A DNA stretch of 64,000 nucleotides from an uncultured Chryseobacterium sp. (GCA_913774355.1 CAJYGB010000032.1:83947-147946); one strand, 5' to 3'; counted from the first letter of the stretch, positions 8,303 to 19,129 are shown. Numbers and translations: made by a program. Notes: a model not told the origin generated them from the sequence alone.

Positions 8303-8332
8303 GCTTCGGCGGGCCAAAGGCCCGCCGAAGCC
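8302..8332. terminator. Perfect 14-bp hairpin between convergent stop codons
   Basis: 8302-8315 is perfectly complementary to 8319-8332 with an AAA loop (core GGCTTCGGCGGGCC). The final base of the upstream TAG is its first base and the opposing TAA begins right after it. It can end transcription from both sides, although no poly-T follows. The stem shares GCTTCGGC with the hairpin at 53865-53914. Confidence 0.75.
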
Positions 8333-8896
8333 TTACTGCGTATAATAGGCCGGGAATTCCCTCACAAGTGCATACAAATCACGCCATTCAAAATAATCCG
8401 GACTCACTGAGCTGACATTATTAAACCCTTTGTCTTTAAACAGTTTTTTGGTCCGGGTCACATGAAAATATTGAGAAACAACAATGATACTGTTGGAATC
8501 AAGCTTAGATTGTAACCGTAACGTATTTTCAACCGTTGCCCGGGTATTGTCACCCTTATTATCAACGATGATTACGGAGCCGGGAATTCCTTTTGATACC
8601 AGGAAATCTTTCATTTTATTGCCTTCGTAAAAACCTTCTTTTCCCAGGCCGCCGCTTACGAGGATCTTTTTAACCCGCCGTTTTTTATACAGTGCAATCC
8701 CGCTTTCCAACCGTTTTTCAAGCCTGATCGATAAAGTGCCGTCTTCGTTTACCTTATTCCCTAAAATAACAGCAAGGTCCGCTTGTTTTCCTTCATCGGA
8801 AATACCGTCCGTAATAATATAAATGGAATGAAAGATAAACCATAAAAGAAAAAGCATGAAAAAGATTTTAACGGATCTGAAAAAATTTCTAACCAT
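8333..8896 (-). CDS. YdcF family (DUF218) membrane-anchored protein
   Basis: The 187-residue protein has one N-terminal membrane helix (about residues 7-28) and a periplasmic DUF218 domain. Typical family motifs are ADLAVILGNKVNEDG, ILVSGGLGKEG, DNKGDNTRATVENT and VVSQYFHVTRTKKLF. SanA/YdcF proteins are linked to cell-envelope integrity, but their reaction is poorly defined. The S41 peptidase gene is 9 bp upstream and the two form an operon. Confidence 0.9.
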   Translation of the reverse strand: MVRNFFRSVKIFFMLFLLWFIFHSIYIITDGISDEGKQADLAVILGNKVNEDGTLSIRLEKRLESGIALYKKRRVKKILVSGGLGKEGFYEGNKMKDFLVSKGIPGSVIIVDNKGDNTRATVENTLRLQSKLDSNSIIVVSQYFHVTRTKKLFKDKGFNNVSSVSPDYFEWRDLYALVREFPAYYTQ

Positions 8897-8905
8897 AAAA
8901 TACAG

Positions 8906-10447
8906 CTATTGTTTTTTATTTTTCTCTTTTTCAATGTCCTTGATGATCCAATCCATTTCGGGATCTTTCTGATTTAGAATATCCTGCATGGTTCCGGAAA
9001 TTTTCACATCCGGGACAACACCTTTTTTCGTATCCGTAAAATCAATATTCGGCTGCACCAGCAGAACGCCGATCGGAAGGTCTATTTTTGAATTCGGAAG
9101 GGTCTGGTACGAATAAAATCCAGCTACGGTCCCATCGTTGGCTCCGCCGGTTTCTTCACCCACCAGAACAGCCCTTTTATCATTTTTAAGCTTGGCTGAA
9201 AAAATTGAGGATGCCGAGAAACTTCCGCCGTTGATGAGCACGAAAACTTTTCCGATAAAAGCATCTTTGTTGGGTTTTGAAAGTTTGTCAGCTTTGTTTT
9301 TATAGTAAAACCTGCCGTCTTTTTTATAGGTGCTGAAGGTCTGTCCGAAGAAAAAGGCAGGATATGCAAGGGTTTTCAGAATGTATTGTAAGACATTGGT
9401 TTTCCTGAAATAATTTGTTTTTATGGGTGATGTTGCTGAGGTTACCTGCGAAGGTTTGATCAGGGTATAAGGTTCCGGGCTCAGGTAAGAATACAGGTTG
9501 TTGATTTCCTGGAGCGAGCCGCCGTAATTATTCCGGATGTCGATAATCAGATAGGAAGAACCTGCCTTTTTGATTTTACCAAAAGTTTCTTGGTAAAACT
9601 TCGCAGAATAATCACCTGAAAAGCTCTTTATTTTAATATACGCGATGCTGCTGTCCTGATCCAGAAACTTAAAGTTCCTGTTGTACGAATTGTTGAAAGC
9701 AATATAATCATTTACTTTCTTCTCTTCGGTTCGTTTCTTATTTTCCTTTTCTTTTTTAAGATCGTCTTCAGACTTTGTTTCACGGGTGAGTTCGTATATT
9801 TTCTTTTGTCCTTTATAGACCGTTTCCAGAGTAGCATGATCTTCGTAACCTTTTTCCGCTACATAGTAATTAAAGAATACATCTTTCAGGTAATATGGAT
9901 GGAAAGTGGTGTTGAAACCATCACTGCTGATAAGCTTCCTGTATTTCTTTATGTAATCGGAAACGGAAACCTGATCAATACAGAGAATCTCGGTCCCCGG
10001 CGGAATATGCTGAATGGAATCTTTGTTTTCAACAATAAAAAGCCTGTCGCCTTCCACGTAATATCCGAAACGGCTGAACATTCCTTTCTTACCTTCCAGT
10101 GTTCTGATTTCCTTTTTGGTAATCATCTTCGACGGAATTCTGAGGGAAAGATGGCCTTCTCGGATGCCGGCGATCACGGGCTGCAGCTTAAAATAAAACT
10201 GAAGCGGCGTAAGCGGTTTCGTAATGGTATGTTTAAGGCTGTCGAATTTATGGTCAAGATCTCCTTTCGCGATGTACCAGTACAGCTGCGGATGGGTTTC
10301 CTTCAGTTTTGAATAGACAAAATCTACATCCTCTTTCAGCTTTTCGGGAGGTAAGCATACTTTTTGCTGCTCATTATATTTCTTTACAGATACACAGGAG
10401 CTCAATGTAAAGAATAACAGGAATATGAAATAATTTTTTAAATGCAC
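8906..10447 (-). CDS. S41 family peptidase lipoprotein
   Basis: The 513-residue protein starts with a lipoprotein signal peptide ending in LSSC (C18), so it should be membrane-anchored outside the cytoplasm. Residues about 245-490 form the S41 peptidase domain, with IAYIKIKSFSGD, LIIDIRNNYGG and the active-site region NGGSFSASSIF containing the serine nucleophile, followed by GEETGGA. A Lys/Glu-rich charged segment near residues 225-245 precedes it. Such enzymes cleave or trim exported proteins. It is the first gene of an operon with the YdcF protein. Confidence 0.92.
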   Translation of the reverse strand: MHLKNYFIFLLFFTLSSCVSVKKYNEQQKVCLPPEKLKEDVDFVYSKLKETHPQLYWYIAKGDLDHKFDSLKHTITKPLTPLQFYFKLQPVIAGIREGHLSLRIPSKMITKKEIRTLEGKKGMFSRFGYYVEGDRLFIVENKDSIQHIPPGTEILCIDQVSVSDYIKKYRKLISSDGFNTTFHPYYLKDVFFNYYVAEKGYEDHATLETVYKGQKKIYELTRETKSEDDLKKEKENKKRTEEKKVNDYIAFNNSYNRNFKFLDQDSSIAYIKIKSFSGDYSAKFYQETFGKIKKAGSSYLIIDIRNNYGGSLQEINNLYSYLSPEPYTLIKPSQVTSATSPIKTNYFRKTNVLQYILKTLAYPAFFFGQTFSTYKKDGRFYYKNKADKLSKPNKDAFIGKVFVLINGGSFSASSIFSAKLKNDKRAVLVGEETGGANDGTVAGFYSYQTLPNSKIDLPIGVLLVQPNIDFTDTKKGVVPDVKISGTMQDILNQKDPEMDWIIKDIEKEKNKKQ

Positions 10448-10509
10448 CTTGAATTTTTTCCGGCATCTAATTTAATAGTTTACAGTTAATTAATGAATAC
10501 GGTTCATGA

Positions 10510-10517
10510 TAAATTTG
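10510..10517 (+). promoter_or_regulatory. TAnnTTTG -7 box upstream of the metallo-hydrolase
   Basis: TAAATTTG is an exact -7 consensus match, 89 nt before the ATG at 10607. No TTG is found at the right distance upstream, so the call is weak. Confidence 0.3.
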
Positions 10518-10606
10518 GATAATTCCCGAAAAGTCTCAATAAAATAAAGGTTTTTGGTTTCTTGGCCGTCAATACATAAAGTAACACATTTTACAGTATT
10601 TTAAAA

Positions 10607-11701
10607 ATGATATATCTAATTATCGCCGCCGTTTTCATTATCCTTTTGTATTTTATCATCACGGGGCAGGAGGTTTTCGGAGCGGAGGCAAAAGGAGAGA
10701 GGCTGCGGAGGATGCAGCAGTCGCAACATTATAAAAATCATCAGTTTCAGAACCTTAGCGAAACGCCATCTCTGGCGGCAGGGTATTCCATGCCTAAAGT
10801 AATGTACGATTTCTTTTTCAAAAAGAAGAACCCGCTGCTGAAGCCATTGAAGAATATTCCTTCGATTCATACCGATTTAAATGCTCTTCCTAGAGATCAG
10901 GATGTCTTTGTATGGCTGGGGCATTCTTCCTATTATATTCAGACCGATGGGATTTCATTGTTGGTTGATCCCGTGCTTAGTCCTTATGGTTCACCGTTTA
11001 AATTTTTCAATAAAGCATTTAACGGAGCAGATATTTACAGACCGGATGACATTCCGGACTTGGATTATCTGGTGATAACCCACGATCATTACGATCATTT
11101 GGATTATCCTACGGTAAAAGCGATTAAAAATAAGGTTTCAAAAGTTATTCTTCCTCTGGGCGTCGGGGCACATCTTGAAAGATGGGGTTACCAGCCGGAG
11201 CAGCTGATCGAAGAAGAATGGGGAAGCGAAGTGAATTTGAAAAACGATTTGAAGATCACATTTACCCCGGCAAGACATTTTTCAGGACGGAAAGCAAAGC
11301 GAAATGTAACGCTCTGGACTTCCTACGTGTTGCAAACTCCGACCAGGAAACTGTTTTTAGGGGGTGATAGTGGTTATGATACGCACTTCAAAAAGATCGG
11401 TGAACAATACGGGCCTTTCGATTATGCGATTCTTGAAAACGGACAGTACAATGAAGCCTGGAAATACATTCATGCGCTGCCGGAAGATGTGATCCAGACC
11501 AGCATTGATATCAATGCCAAAAATATCATCCCGGTTCATTCGTCAAAATTCGCTTTGGCGCTGCACGCATGGAATGAGCCGCTGCAAAAAGTTACGACGC
11601 TGGGAAAAGAGAAACATCTGAATGTAGTGACTCCCTTGATTGGAGAACCTGTCGATTTAAATAAAAAGGATCAGCAGTTCAGAACCTGGTGGGAAGATTG
11701 A
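10607..11701 (+). CDS. Metallo-beta-lactamase-fold hydrolase, NAPE-PLD/UlaG-like, membrane-anchored
   Basis: The 364-residue protein has an N-terminal hydrophobic segment (residues 1-20) and a metallo-beta-lactamase fold. The metal-binding motif is THDHYDHLDYPT, with further ligands in ARHFSGR, LGGDSGYDTHF and PVHSSKFALALHAW. Residues such as FVWLGHSSYYIQ are typical of the N-acyl-phosphatidylethanolamine phospholipase D-like branch. It probably hydrolyses a lipid phosphodiester or related ester at the membrane; the substrate is not known. Its stop lies 1 bp from that of the convergent acetyltransferase. Confidence 0.9.
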   Translation: MIYLIIAAVFIILLYFIITGQEVFGAEAKGERLRRMQQSQHYKNHQFQNLSETPSLAAGYSMPKVMYDFFFKKKNPLLKPLKNIPSIHTDLNALPRDQDVFVWLGHSSYYIQTDGISLLVDPVLSPYGSPFKFFNKAFNGADIYRPDDIPDLDYLVITHDHYDHLDYPTVKAIKNKVSKVILPLGVGAHLERWGYQPEQLIEEEWGSEVNLKNDLKITFTPARHFSGRKAKRNVTLWTSYVLQTPTRKLFLGGDSGYDTHFKKIGEQYGPFDYAILENGQYNEAWKYIHALPEDVIQTSIDINAKNIIPVHSSKFALALHAWNEPLQKVTTLGKEKHLNVVTPLIGEPVDLNKKDQQFRTWWED

Positions 11702-11702
11702 T

Positions 11703-11990
11703 TCAGGCGTGCCAGATGTCTTTGTATCTTGCCGGATGATTTTCAAACTGCTGTCTCACAAAGTCGCATTCGGGATCGATCATCATGTCTTTTTCTTCTG
11801 CATACCTTACCAGTTCGTCAAGGAGCATTTTGGCATATCCTTTTCCTTCATGTTCCTCATCAAGCTTGGTGTAATAGACGATCAATAACCTCCCGTCTAT
11901 TTCGATGGACATATATCCTGCTTTTGTTCCGTCAATCAGTAGCTGCAGTTCATCCTGATAAGGAGCTATTTCAAATTTTATATTTTCCAT
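11703..11990 (-). CDS. Small GNAT-type N-acetyltransferase (YjdJ/COG2388-like)
   Basis: At 95 residues from ATG 11990, this is a minimal GNAT protein of the YjdJ type, half the size of regular GNATs. The acetyl-CoA loop is seen in LDEEHEGKGYAKMLLDELVRYA, followed by the family ending DPECDFVRQQFENHPARYKD. The ATG at 11990 (MENIKFEIAP) gives the typical length; the frame is open to an upstream ATG at 12059. Its acceptor is unknown. It converges on the metallo-hydrolase with no room for a terminator between. Confidence 0.9.
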   Translation of the reverse strand: MENIKFEIAPYQDELQLLIDGTKAGYMSIEIDGRLLIVYYTKLDEEHEGKGYAKMLLDELVRYAEEKDMMIDPECDFVRQQFENHPARYKDIWHA

Positions 11991-12175
11991 GATCTTGGGA
12001 TTTTGATTAAAAATGATGTGAAGCCTTTCTTTAAAATTACAAATTAATAATGAATTCATTTATAATTTCTCACAGATTTTTTCTCAGCATATGAGACTTG
12101 AATAAGACTGTTTCTATGGCTGATATTCTTACAGGCCGATGAATTGGAAGGCTGGATTCTGTGTCTTATATTTCT

Positions 12176-12212
12176 AACCACAGATTTGCTCAGATTTTCA
12201 CAGATGATTGTG
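12176..12212 (+). repeat. Dispersed repeat 'AACCACAGATT' copy
   Basis: AACCACAGATTTGCTCAGAT followed by TTTCACAGATGATTGTG. It is one of about ten copies in this window of a repeat whose core is CCACAGATT-N4-CAGATTTTCACAGAT. Confidence 0.7.
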
Positions 12213-12252
12213 TTTTATTTTTAACACATTAGCCACAGAGAAGATTTTAATA

Positions 12253-12305
12253 GCTTGAAAATATTTTTAGAACAGATCAGATTAAAAATCAAAGATTTTT
12301 AAAAT
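12253..12305. repeat. Dispersed repeat with AAATCAAAGATTTTT end
   Basis: This sequence is shared with 35957-36005: GAAAATATTTTTAGA, then CA-ATCAGA, then AAATCAAAGATTTTT. It lies in the repeat island between the acetyltransferase and the gene at 12657. Confidence 0.55.
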
Positions 12306-12472
12306 AGTTCTTTGTTTAAGCAGAATATAAGATTCAGATTGATATTAGCGTTCTGTCATCCTGGCTCTCGAAGGATTTTCGTAAGCGTTGATAAGGGCTT
12401 CGAGAGCCCGAGCCTGACAGTGTGTATATGCAGTTAAGTTTGGATTAACTAGTTCTTTGTTTAAGCAGAATA
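12305..12472. repeat. Hairpin element flanked by 23-bp direct repeats
   Basis: A 23-bp sequence starting TAGTTCTTTGTTTAAGCAG is found identically at 12305-12327 and 12450-12472. Between them is a palindrome at 12353-12420: CTGTCA with TGACAG outside and GGCTCTCGAAG (12363-12373) with CTTCGAGAGCC (12398-12408) inside. The arrangement looks like a small inserted or MITE-like unit. No coding sequence is present. Confidence 0.6.
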
Positions 12473-12490
12473 AAAGTTCAGACTTTATGT

Positions 12491-12515
12491 AATCCTGATT
12501 TTCACAGATGATAGT
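12491..12515 (+). repeat. Partial 'CACAGAT' dispersed repeat
   Basis: AATCCTGATTTTCACAGATG, then ATAGTG, is the right half of the AACCACAGATT repeat family, following the second flanking direct repeat. Confidence 0.5.
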
Positions 12516-12642
12516 GTTTTTTTAACACACTAAACGTATAAAAACCATTTCGGGGACTGCGCCTATCAAAGATAAAAATTTTAAAGGAAAATTAGAATAT
12601 TTTAAGAAAATCTGGCATTTTAATTGAAAATACCAAAGTATT

Positions 12643-12650
12643 TAAATTTG
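12643..12650 (+). promoter_or_regulatory. TAnnTTTG -7 box, 6 nt before the start codon
   Basis: TAAATTTG with a TTG at 12624-12626 (16-nt spacer). It ends only 6 nt before ATG 12657, so the mRNA would be nearly leaderless. Confidence 0.5.
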
Positions 12651-12656
12651 GTGATT

Positions 12657-13079
12657 ATGAAAAAGTTAATAATAGCAGTAATGCTGATCGGAACATTCGG
12701 TTTATCCAATGCGCAAACCGATTATTACAGTGATTACCAAAGAAGCATTACCGATTTGAACTGGCAAAGTGTAATTTCGGATCTGGTTTTATCTTCAACG
12801 CAGGCTAACCAGATTTATGCTTTGAACGACCGTTACCGGGATTACAATACCTGGGACAGGGCCTATAACAATAACCCGGACCGATGGAGAACCGATCGTT
12901 ATGGAGAACTGGAAAGAATTATGGGCCGGGAAAAATACATGAAGTTCAAAAACACGTATTACAAAGGCCAGAATCCTGTAGCCGTGTACAACCGGAACAA
13001 AAATAATGATAAACGCTATAAGCATATGGACAAAAAGATGAAGATGCACAAACCGAAACACGGAAACGGACATCATTAA
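12657..13079 (+). CDS. Small exported protein, Spy/CpxP-like in style
   Basis: The 140-residue protein begins with a clear signal peptide (MKKLIIAVMLIGTFGLSNA) at ATG 12657; an upstream frame extension lacks this property. The mature part is helical and highly charged, with LVLSSTQANQIYALNDRY recalling the LTxxQ helix of Spy/CpxP periplasmic chaperones, and a His/Lys-rich tail (KHMDKKMKMHKPKHGNGHH) that could bind metal. The assignment to Spy/CpxP is only by resemblance. It is monocistronic with a terminator at 13110-13139. Confidence 0.8.
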   Translation: MKKLIIAVMLIGTFGLSNAQTDYYSDYQRSITDLNWQSVISDLVLSSTQANQIYALNDRYRDYNTWDRAYNNNPDRWRTDRYGELERIMGREKYMKFKNTYYKGQNPVAVYNRNKNNDKRYKHMDKKMKMHKPKHGNGHH

Positions 13080-13109
13080 AAAATATTTTGATATTAGTTC
13101 AAACCAATG

Positions 13110-13139
13110 AACGGCTGATCGGAAGACCAGCCGTTTTTT
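13110..13139 (+). terminator. Intrinsic terminator
   Basis: AACGGCTG (13110-13117) pairs with CAGCCGTT (13128-13135), followed by a T run. It ends the transcript of the small exported protein gene. Confidence 0.8.
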
Positions 13140-13186
13140 AGTATAAATATTTTGGAAATTATATTCTTTATCATGTTTGAATTTTA

Positions 13187-13194
13187 TAATTTTG
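13187..13194 (+). promoter_or_regulatory. TAnnTTTG -7 box, 4 nt before the AraC start
   Basis: TAATTTTG ends 4 nt before the ATG at 13199, which would give a leaderless mRNA. No TTG is found at a regular -33 distance. Confidence 0.4.
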
Positions 13195-13198
13195 AAAA

Positions 13199-14092
13199 AT
13201 GGAATCCAATGAAACATTAAAAGGTTTTTACAGCCGTGTCGGTCTTGAATGCGTGAAAACGCCCGGCGTTGGTCATTTCAATGTATTTTCACGGGAAAGC
13301 TGCTCCCTGGTTACTCCTTACAGCAGAAGGGATTATTATAAAATTTCCCTGATCATCGGAAAAGGCAAGCTGCATTATGCCGATAAATGGATTTATGTCG
13401 ATCAGCCTGCGCTGCTGTTTTCCAATCCGGTGATTCCTTATTCCTGGGAGGCCGAAAATACTGATCAAAGGGGATTTTTCTGCCTGTTTACGGACGAATT
13501 CGTGCATGAAGCAAACCGTTTGGGCAATCTGCAGGATTCCCGGCTTTTTAAAATCGGGGGAACACCGGTTTTCTTCGTGAATGAAGAACAGCAGAAGACC
13601 GTAGCTGATATTTTTATAAAGATGATGAATGAAATCCAGTCGGATTATCTTCATAAATACGATATGCTGCGCGCATATCTGCATTTGCTGATCCATGAAA
13701 CGATGAAGATGCAGCCGGCCGAAAGTTTTGAGCCCTATCAGAATGCGTCACAACGTATTGCTTCTCTATTTATGGAATTGCTGGAAAGGCAGTTTCCGAT
13801 CGACAGCCCTGAACGTTTTCTGAAGCTGAAAAGCCCGGTGGATTATGCAGAAAGCCTTTCGATTCATGTAAATTCTCTGAACCGTTCCGTGAAAGAAATG
13901 ACCGGGAAAACAACAAGCCAGCAGATCACCGCCCGGATTATCCAGGAAGCCAAAGCCCTGCTGAAGCATACAGACTGGAGCGTCGCCGAAATTGCCTACG
14001 GGCTTGGCTTTGAGGAACCCGCCTATTTTACCAACTATTTTAAAAAGCAGACCGGGATGACCCCGAATGCAGTACGAACTGCTGTTGTTTGA
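13199..14092 (+). CDS. AraC family transcriptional regulator
   Basis: This 297-residue protein has an N-terminal cupin-like sensing domain (residues about 25-130, LVTPYSRRDYYKISLIIGKG) and a C-terminal double helix-turn-helix at about 195-295. Motifs of the latter are YAESLSIHVNSLNRSVKEMT, WSVAEIAYGLGFEEPAYFTN and FKKQTGMTPNAVR. It precedes an aldo-keto reductase and an MFS exporter on the same strand, which makes these its most likely targets. The effector is unknown. Confidence 0.93.
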   Translation: MESNETLKGFYSRVGLECVKTPGVGHFNVFSRESCSLVTPYSRRDYYKISLIIGKGKLHYADKWIYVDQPALLFSNPVIPYSWEAENTDQRGFFCLFTDEFVHEANRLGNLQDSRLFKIGGTPVFFVNEEQQKTVADIFIKMMNEIQSDYLHKYDMLRAYLHLLIHETMKMQPAESFEPYQNASQRIASLFMELLERQFPIDSPERFLKLKSPVDYAESLSIHVNSLNRSVKEMTGKTTSQQITARIIQEAKALLKHTDWSVAEIAYGLGFEEPAYFTNYFKKQTGMTPNAVRTAVV

Positions 14093-14121
14093 ATTTTATA
14101 ATTATTTGTTTGAATTCTATA

Positions 14122-14152
14122 TTGGATCTCTTAAGAGCCTGCTCTAATTTTG
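14122..14152 (+). promoter_or_regulatory. Bacteroidota promoter of the aldo-keto reductase gene
   Basis: TTG at 14122-14124, a 20-nt spacer, and TAATTTTG at 14145-14152 form a full -33/-7 pair. The ATG is 28 nt further downstream. Confidence 0.65.
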
Positions 14153-14180
14153 TACCATCAACTTAAAATCACAGGTTATC

Positions 14181-15182
14181 ATGAAATTTAGAACATTAGG
14201 AAACACAGGAAAACAGTTGTCGGCTATCGGGTTAGGATGTATGGGCATGAGTTTCGCCTACGGGCCGACCGACGAACAGGAGAGTATCAATACGCTTCAC
14301 AAGGCACTTGATTTGGGAATAAATTTCTGGGATACGGCAGATATGTATGCCAATGGAGAAAACGAAAAGCTCATCTCAAAAGTATTGGTTCCGAACCGGG
14401 ACAAAATTTTTATCGCCACGAAATTCGGTTTCAGGTTTAAGGATGGAAAAGCCGGCCACAGCGGTGCACCCGGTACCTATTTTGACGGATCGCCGGAATG
14501 GATCAAAAAAGCAGTCGACCTGAGCCTGCAGCGGCTGAATATTGACGAAATCGATCTGTATTATGCCCACAGGGTTGATCCGAATATTCCTGTGGAGGAA
14601 ACAGTCGGAGCCATGGCAGACCTTGTAAAAGCAGGAAAAGTGAAATATCTGGGATTATCAGAAGCTTCTGCGGAATCCATCCGTAAAGCGCATAAAATCC
14701 ATCCGATCACAGCATTGCAGTCCGAGTATTCGTTATTGACGAGAGATGTTGAAAACGGAATTTTACCGGTAATCCGGGAGCTCGGTATCACGCTGGTTCC
14801 GTATTCGCCGCTGGCAAGAGGATTATTCTCCAATATCAACGATGCCCAGAATTTTACGGATGAAGATTTCAGGAAATCCCTGCCGCGTTACCAGGCGGAT
14901 TATCTGGAAAATAACAAGAATCTGGCGAAGGAAATCAATGAATTTGCCGCCTCCAAAGGCATCAAAGGAACACAGCTTGCCTTGGCCTGGGTCCTGAACC
15001 AGGGAGAAGATATTATTCCGATTCCGGGAACAAAACGGATCAGATACCTGGAAGAAAATATCGCCGCAGTAAATGTCGAACTTTCCACCTCAGACCTGGA
15101 AACGATCGATGCCATCCTGAAAAAATATCCGAACGTCGGGGAAAGGTATAGCGAAGGCTCCATGAAACTGGTTAACAATTAA
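14181..15182 (+). CDS. Aldo/keto reductase
   Basis: The 333-residue NADPH-dependent oxidoreductase reduces aldehydes or ketones in the cytoplasm. The catalytic tetrad is visible: D51 and Y56 in FWDTADMY, K81 in IATKFGF and a His in DLYYAHRVD. The NADP phosphate-binding end is IIPIPGTKRIRYLEEN. It resembles the YhdN/IolS-like group. It has its own promoter 28 bp upstream and a terminator at 15193. The AraC regulator before it probably controls it. Confidence 0.95.
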   Translation: MKFRTLGNTGKQLSAIGLGCMGMSFAYGPTDEQESINTLHKALDLGINFWDTADMYANGENEKLISKVLVPNRDKIFIATKFGFRFKDGKAGHSGAPGTYFDGSPEWIKKAVDLSLQRLNIDEIDLYYAHRVDPNIPVEETVGAMADLVKAGKVKYLGLSEASAESIRKAHKIHPITALQSEYSLLTRDVENGILPVIRELGITLVPYSPLARGLFSNINDAQNFTDEDFRKSLPRYQADYLENNKNLAKEINEFAASKGIKGTQLALAWVLNQGEDIIPIPGTKRIRYLEENIAAVNVELSTSDLETIDAILKKYPNVGERYSEGSMKLVNN

Positions 15183-15192
15183 AAATATAACA

Positions 15193-15226
15193 GGATTCCC
15201 GAACCTCTTTTCGGGAATTCTTTTTT
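15193..15226 (+). terminator. Intrinsic terminator of the aldo-keto reductase gene
   Basis: ATTCCCGAA (15195-15203) pairs with TTCGGGAAT (15210-15218), followed by a T-rich run. It separates the reductase from the MFS gene. Confidence 0.85.
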
Positions 15227-15249
15227 GATCAATTTTTTTATCAACAGCA

Positions 15250-16440
15250 ATGGTCACACTTAAAGAAAAAAATAAATTTATATCCACCATCCTGGCATTT
15301 GCCGTCATTCCGATGTCGGGCCTTGCTACGGATATTTACCTGCCTTCAATGTCAAGTATGGCTACGGAGCTGCACCAGCCCGAAAGCAATATTCAGCTTA
15401 CGTTATCCATCTTTTTAATCAGCTACGGATTAACGCAATTTTTCGCCGGAAGTATTGTCGATTCTTTCGGAAGGTATAGGATTTCGATGATTTCCCTGGC
15501 TTTATTTGTGGCATCGTTCCTGATCACAGCCACCACCCAGAATATTTTTGTAATCTATGCAATGCGCGTCTTACAGGGCGTTTTATCAGGTTTTGCGGTC
15601 GTTGCCAAAAGAGCTTTTTTTGTAGATGTCTATGAAGGGGAGGAGCGCAAGCATTACCTGAGCATTATGACGATCGTCTGGTCGGTAGGACCGATCATCG
15701 CACCGTTTATCGGCGGATATCTGCAGAAGAACTTCGGGTGGCAGTCGAACTTTTATGTACTTGCCGGCTACAGTGCGCTGCTTTTGATATCGGAATTTAT
15801 ATTTTCCGGGGAAACACTAAAAAAAAGAAATCCTTTTAATATCGAATTCCTGATCAGCGAATACAATTCCATGTTTAAAGCGAAGGATTTTTTCTATGGA
15901 ATGATTATGTGCGGGCTGAGCTATTCGATGATTATGTTCTTCAATCTGTGCGGTTCTTTTATTATCGAACATAAAATGGGATATTCCGAAGTGGTGGCCG
16001 GCTATGTTTCTTTGATTCTGGGCTTTGCATGGATGACGGGCGGATTCCTGGGAAAAGCATTGATCAACCGGGCGTTTCTGCCGAAGATTCGTAACGCAAA
16101 CTATATCCAGCTTTTCCTGATTATCCTCATGTTCATCGCTTCCTATTTTGCCAACACGATTTACAGCCTGGTGGCTTTTGCTTTTTTAATCCATGTTACG
16201 GCAGGATTTATATTCAACAACTATTTTTCGTACTGCATCGGAAGATTCCCGAATTCTGCCGGAATTGCCGGCGGCCTTACCGGCGGGGTAGCGTTTATCA
16301 TCACATCGGCGATCAGTTATGGAATCGTTGCGGTAATCAGGCCTCAGATCCAGCTCCAGGTAGCGGAAGGTTATTTTGTACTGGGTATATTGGGACTTTT
16401 TATTTTAAGCATGATCAGATGGAGAAAAGCTCATATTTAA
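15250..16440 (+). CDS. MFS transporter, Bcr/CflA-type drug exporter
   Basis: The 396-residue inner-membrane protein has about 12 predicted helices. Family marks of the DHA1/Bcr group are PMSGLATDIYLPSMSSMATE in the first loop and QFFAGSIVDSFGRYRISMIS for motif A after helix 2. These proteins export small drugs by proton antiport. It starts 67 bp after the reductase stop, beyond a terminator, so it probably has its own promoter or depends on read-through. The substrate is unknown. Confidence 0.92.
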   Translation: MVTLKEKNKFISTILAFAVIPMSGLATDIYLPSMSSMATELHQPESNIQLTLSIFLISYGLTQFFAGSIVDSFGRYRISMISLALFVASFLITATTQNIFVIYAMRVLQGVLSGFAVVAKRAFFVDVYEGEERKHYLSIMTIVWSVGPIIAPFIGGYLQKNFGWQSNFYVLAGYSALLLISEFIFSGETLKKRNPFNIEFLISEYNSMFKAKDFFYGMIMCGLSYSMIMFFNLCGSFIIEHKMGYSEVVAGYVSLILGFAWMTGGFLGKALINRAFLPKIRNANYIQLFLIILMFIASYFANTIYSLVAFAFLIHVTAGFIFNNYFSYCIGRFPNSAGIAGGLTGGVAFIITSAISYGIVAVIRPQIQLQVAEGYFVLGILGLFILSMIRWRKAHI

Positions 16441-16496
16441 AGCCTTAATTTGATCTCGACAATATTTTATTTAAATTTTCTACATCATATTTCAAT

Positions 16497-16527
16497 AATA
16501 AATCCTCTCATTACGGGAGGATTTATT
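16497..16527 (+). terminator. Probable terminator after the MFS gene
   Basis: AATAAATCCTC (16497-16507) pairs perfectly with GAGGATTTATT (16517-16527). No poly-T follows the stem, so termination is likely but less certain. The stretch from 16528 to 16753 holds nothing else I can support. Confidence 0.55.
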
Positions 16528-16753
16528 GCTGCATAAGTAATTGAGAAGTTGATATTTGTTTTTACAAAGACGGATTTGATTTGCTTTTACTTTAAATGAA
16601 TGAAAGTATTTTGAATACGGGCTGAATTTTCAAACCACAATCTTTCTTTGCTGTTTTCTAAGGCTATGTTTAAATCCTTAAAGGGATGACAAACAAAATG
16701 TTTAATTTATTTTAAAATAATGTGATTGTTTTAAAAAGACATTTTTACTGAAA

Positions 16754-16786
16754 CAAAAAAGCCCCTTTAAAAAAGAGGCTTTATTT
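16754..16786 (-). terminator. Intrinsic terminator of icd
   Basis: On the minus strand GCCTCTTT pairs with AAAGGGGC by one U-G wobble and is followed by six T. On the plus strand the same position would be a C/A mismatch, so the hairpin is built for minus-strand RNA. Confidence 0.8.
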
Positions 16787-16803
16787 TATATCAGGACTGA
16801 AAT

Positions 16804-19050
<2,247 letters not shown>

Positions 19051-19060
19051 TTAAGACTCA

Positions 19061-19068
19061 CAAATTTA
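19061..19068 (-). promoter_or_regulatory. TAnnTTTG -7 box of icd
   Basis: The minus strand reads TAAATTTG, 37 nt before the icd ATG. The -33 element is not clear. Confidence 0.5.
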
Positions 19069-19101
19069 GTGATTATGATTGTTTTATTAGGAGTATTTGC
19101 A

Positions 19102-19124
19102 TAAAAAAAGAGGCGGTTGCCTCT
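19102..19124 (-). terminator. Intrinsic terminator of the secreted-protein operon
   Basis: AGAGGC (19109-19114) pairs with GCCTCT (19119-19124) around a 4-nt loop. Seven T follow on the minus strand. It lies just past the stop codon at 19130. Confidence 0.85.
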
Positions 19125-19129
19125 CTTGA

